Assembly (NCBI RefSeq): GCF_963678635.1
Contig: NC_087063.1
Span: 55,829,504 to 55,893,503, forward strand
Length of the DNA stretch: 64,000 nucleotides
Source: Symsagittifera roscoffensis
Lineage: Eukaryota; Xenacoelomorpha; Acoela; Convolutidae
Direction: 5' to 3'
The notes beneath the pieces were generated by a model. That model searched no databases, had not been told where the DNA came from, and saw only the letters and a program-made list of their open reading frames with translations. Positions 63,246 through 64,000 of this stretch are shown here, one piece after another. A program made the position numbers and the translations under genes. Each line of letters begins with the position of its first letter. Position 1 is the first letter of the stretch.

Positions 63246-64000
63246 AGGATTTTTTTGTACAAAGTAGTCGGTCAAATATATTCGGACGACAAGCATACAT
63301 ATTTGAACAACAAGCATAGATGATCGGTCTTTTTTTCAGAAGTCGCAACAAAAAATCCTTCACTTTCTTCCAACATCAATATTCGGAAACCAAGCATAGA
63401 TATTTTGAAACCAAGCATAGATATAGATATTAAAACACCCGAATACAAAGTGCCACCCATTTTTCAAATGGTCGGAACAATAAAAAAAAATGTCTGTTGT
63501 TTTAAAACAGTCTGAACGAAAAAACTGGAGTATTCGTCTGACAACCATAGTAACACCACTTTTTCAAAAAAAATGACTAAGAAATCAAAAAAAAAATGAC
63601 AAAAATTCAAAAATTGAAGAAAAAAAATTAACAAAACTTTTTTAAATATTTGAAACTTTCACTCCCAAATGGCGCTTTGAAAAAATTCCAAAAACAATTT
63701 TACTTGACTAAAACTAAGTTAAACGTCCTAAATTAAGCAAAAATAAGCAATTGTAAGCCTGCTCGCTCGCATTATTTGCTCGAGTTTAGACTTTTTTGGA
63801 AATTTTGTTTCTGTCGTTCTGAAAGAGATTTAATATGATATATCACTCGAGTCCCATTAATATTTTTGGTACATAATTTTTCGAAAGACAAAAAACTAAA
63901 ACACACTTGAATACAAAGTTTCTCCCCCTTTTTCAAAAGGTCGGCACAATAAAAATCAAATAATGAAACGTCTGCTTATAGGCGATCAGACTTTTTTGTA
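63246..64000. other. AT-rich non-coding sequence with short repeats
   Basis: Short reiterations of AACCAAGCATAGATAT occur near 63,250-63,430. Two lines of GGTCG(G)(A/C)ACAATAAAAA occur (about 63,471 and 63,942). No gene is seen, and no missing 5' exon of the CAP-Gly gene was found. Confidence 0.5.

Noticed and set aside
1-64000. CRISPR arrays, bacterial operons or phage genes
   Set aside because: Repeats lack regular spacer structure, and all recognisable genes are eukaryotic or retroelement types with spliced host exons.

Overview
The window reads as AT-rich genomic DNA of an invertebrate animal. It has spliced host exons with GT-AG introns of 86 bp to 3.7 kb, microsatellites, a 200-base assembly gap, and a dense mix of eukaryotic mobile elements: Ty3/gypsy LTR elements, a LINE, a Penelope-like fragment, a TTF-type hAT transposon, and foldback and tandem repeats. 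I cannot name the species. There is no operon-like bacterial coding and no CRISPR.

Layout. 1-2.4 kb: a gag-protease relic between inverted minisatellite arms. 3.5-5.6 kb: a roughly 1.05-kb tandem duplication. 5.6-6.1 kb: a foldback element abutting a broken LINE (6.0-7.4 kb, minus strand), with Penelope-like and PHD-finger-like scraps up to 8.1 kb. 8.45-9.3 kb: a satellite-like array. 10.7-15.1 kb: a 1.2-1.4 kb repeat array ending at the N gap, which is flanked by an inverted repeat. 16.95-25.43 kb: an old degenerate Ty3/gypsy element (plus strand) with long LTRs and no reverse transcriptase. It sits inside a sequence whose uninterrupted relative lies at 27.4-28.4 kb. 26.3-27.4 kb: a second foldback copy holding a tRNA-Arg-like sequence and a G-run tract.

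31.0-44.2 kb: the 3' part of a real host gene on the minus strand. I assembled ten exons with consistent splice phases. They encode at least 414 residues ending in a complete C-terminal CAP-Gly (microtubule-binding) domain. One intron carries a decayed hAT transposon in the same orientation.

45,444-62,848 is the highlight: a young 17.4-kb Ty3/gypsy-type endogenous retrovirus-like element on the minus strand. Its 410-bp LTRs differ at only about two positions by eye, and it is bounded by the 4-bp duplication AAAG. In sense order it encodes a small basic protein, an unrecognised 507-residue protein, gag-protease-RT-RNase H, an integrase reduced to its C-terminal tail, two tiny membrane proteins, a 377-codon frame with no ATG, an 872-residue envelope-like glycoprotein, and three further unknown proteins. 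Many neighbours overlap by a few bases, as in compact viral genomes. One stop codon in RT and loss of the integrase core mean this copy cannot move by itself, yet its LTRs are nearly identical. It was therefore probably mobilised in trans by a complete relative or broken very recently. A 380-bp hairpin lies 14 bp beyond its 5' LTR.
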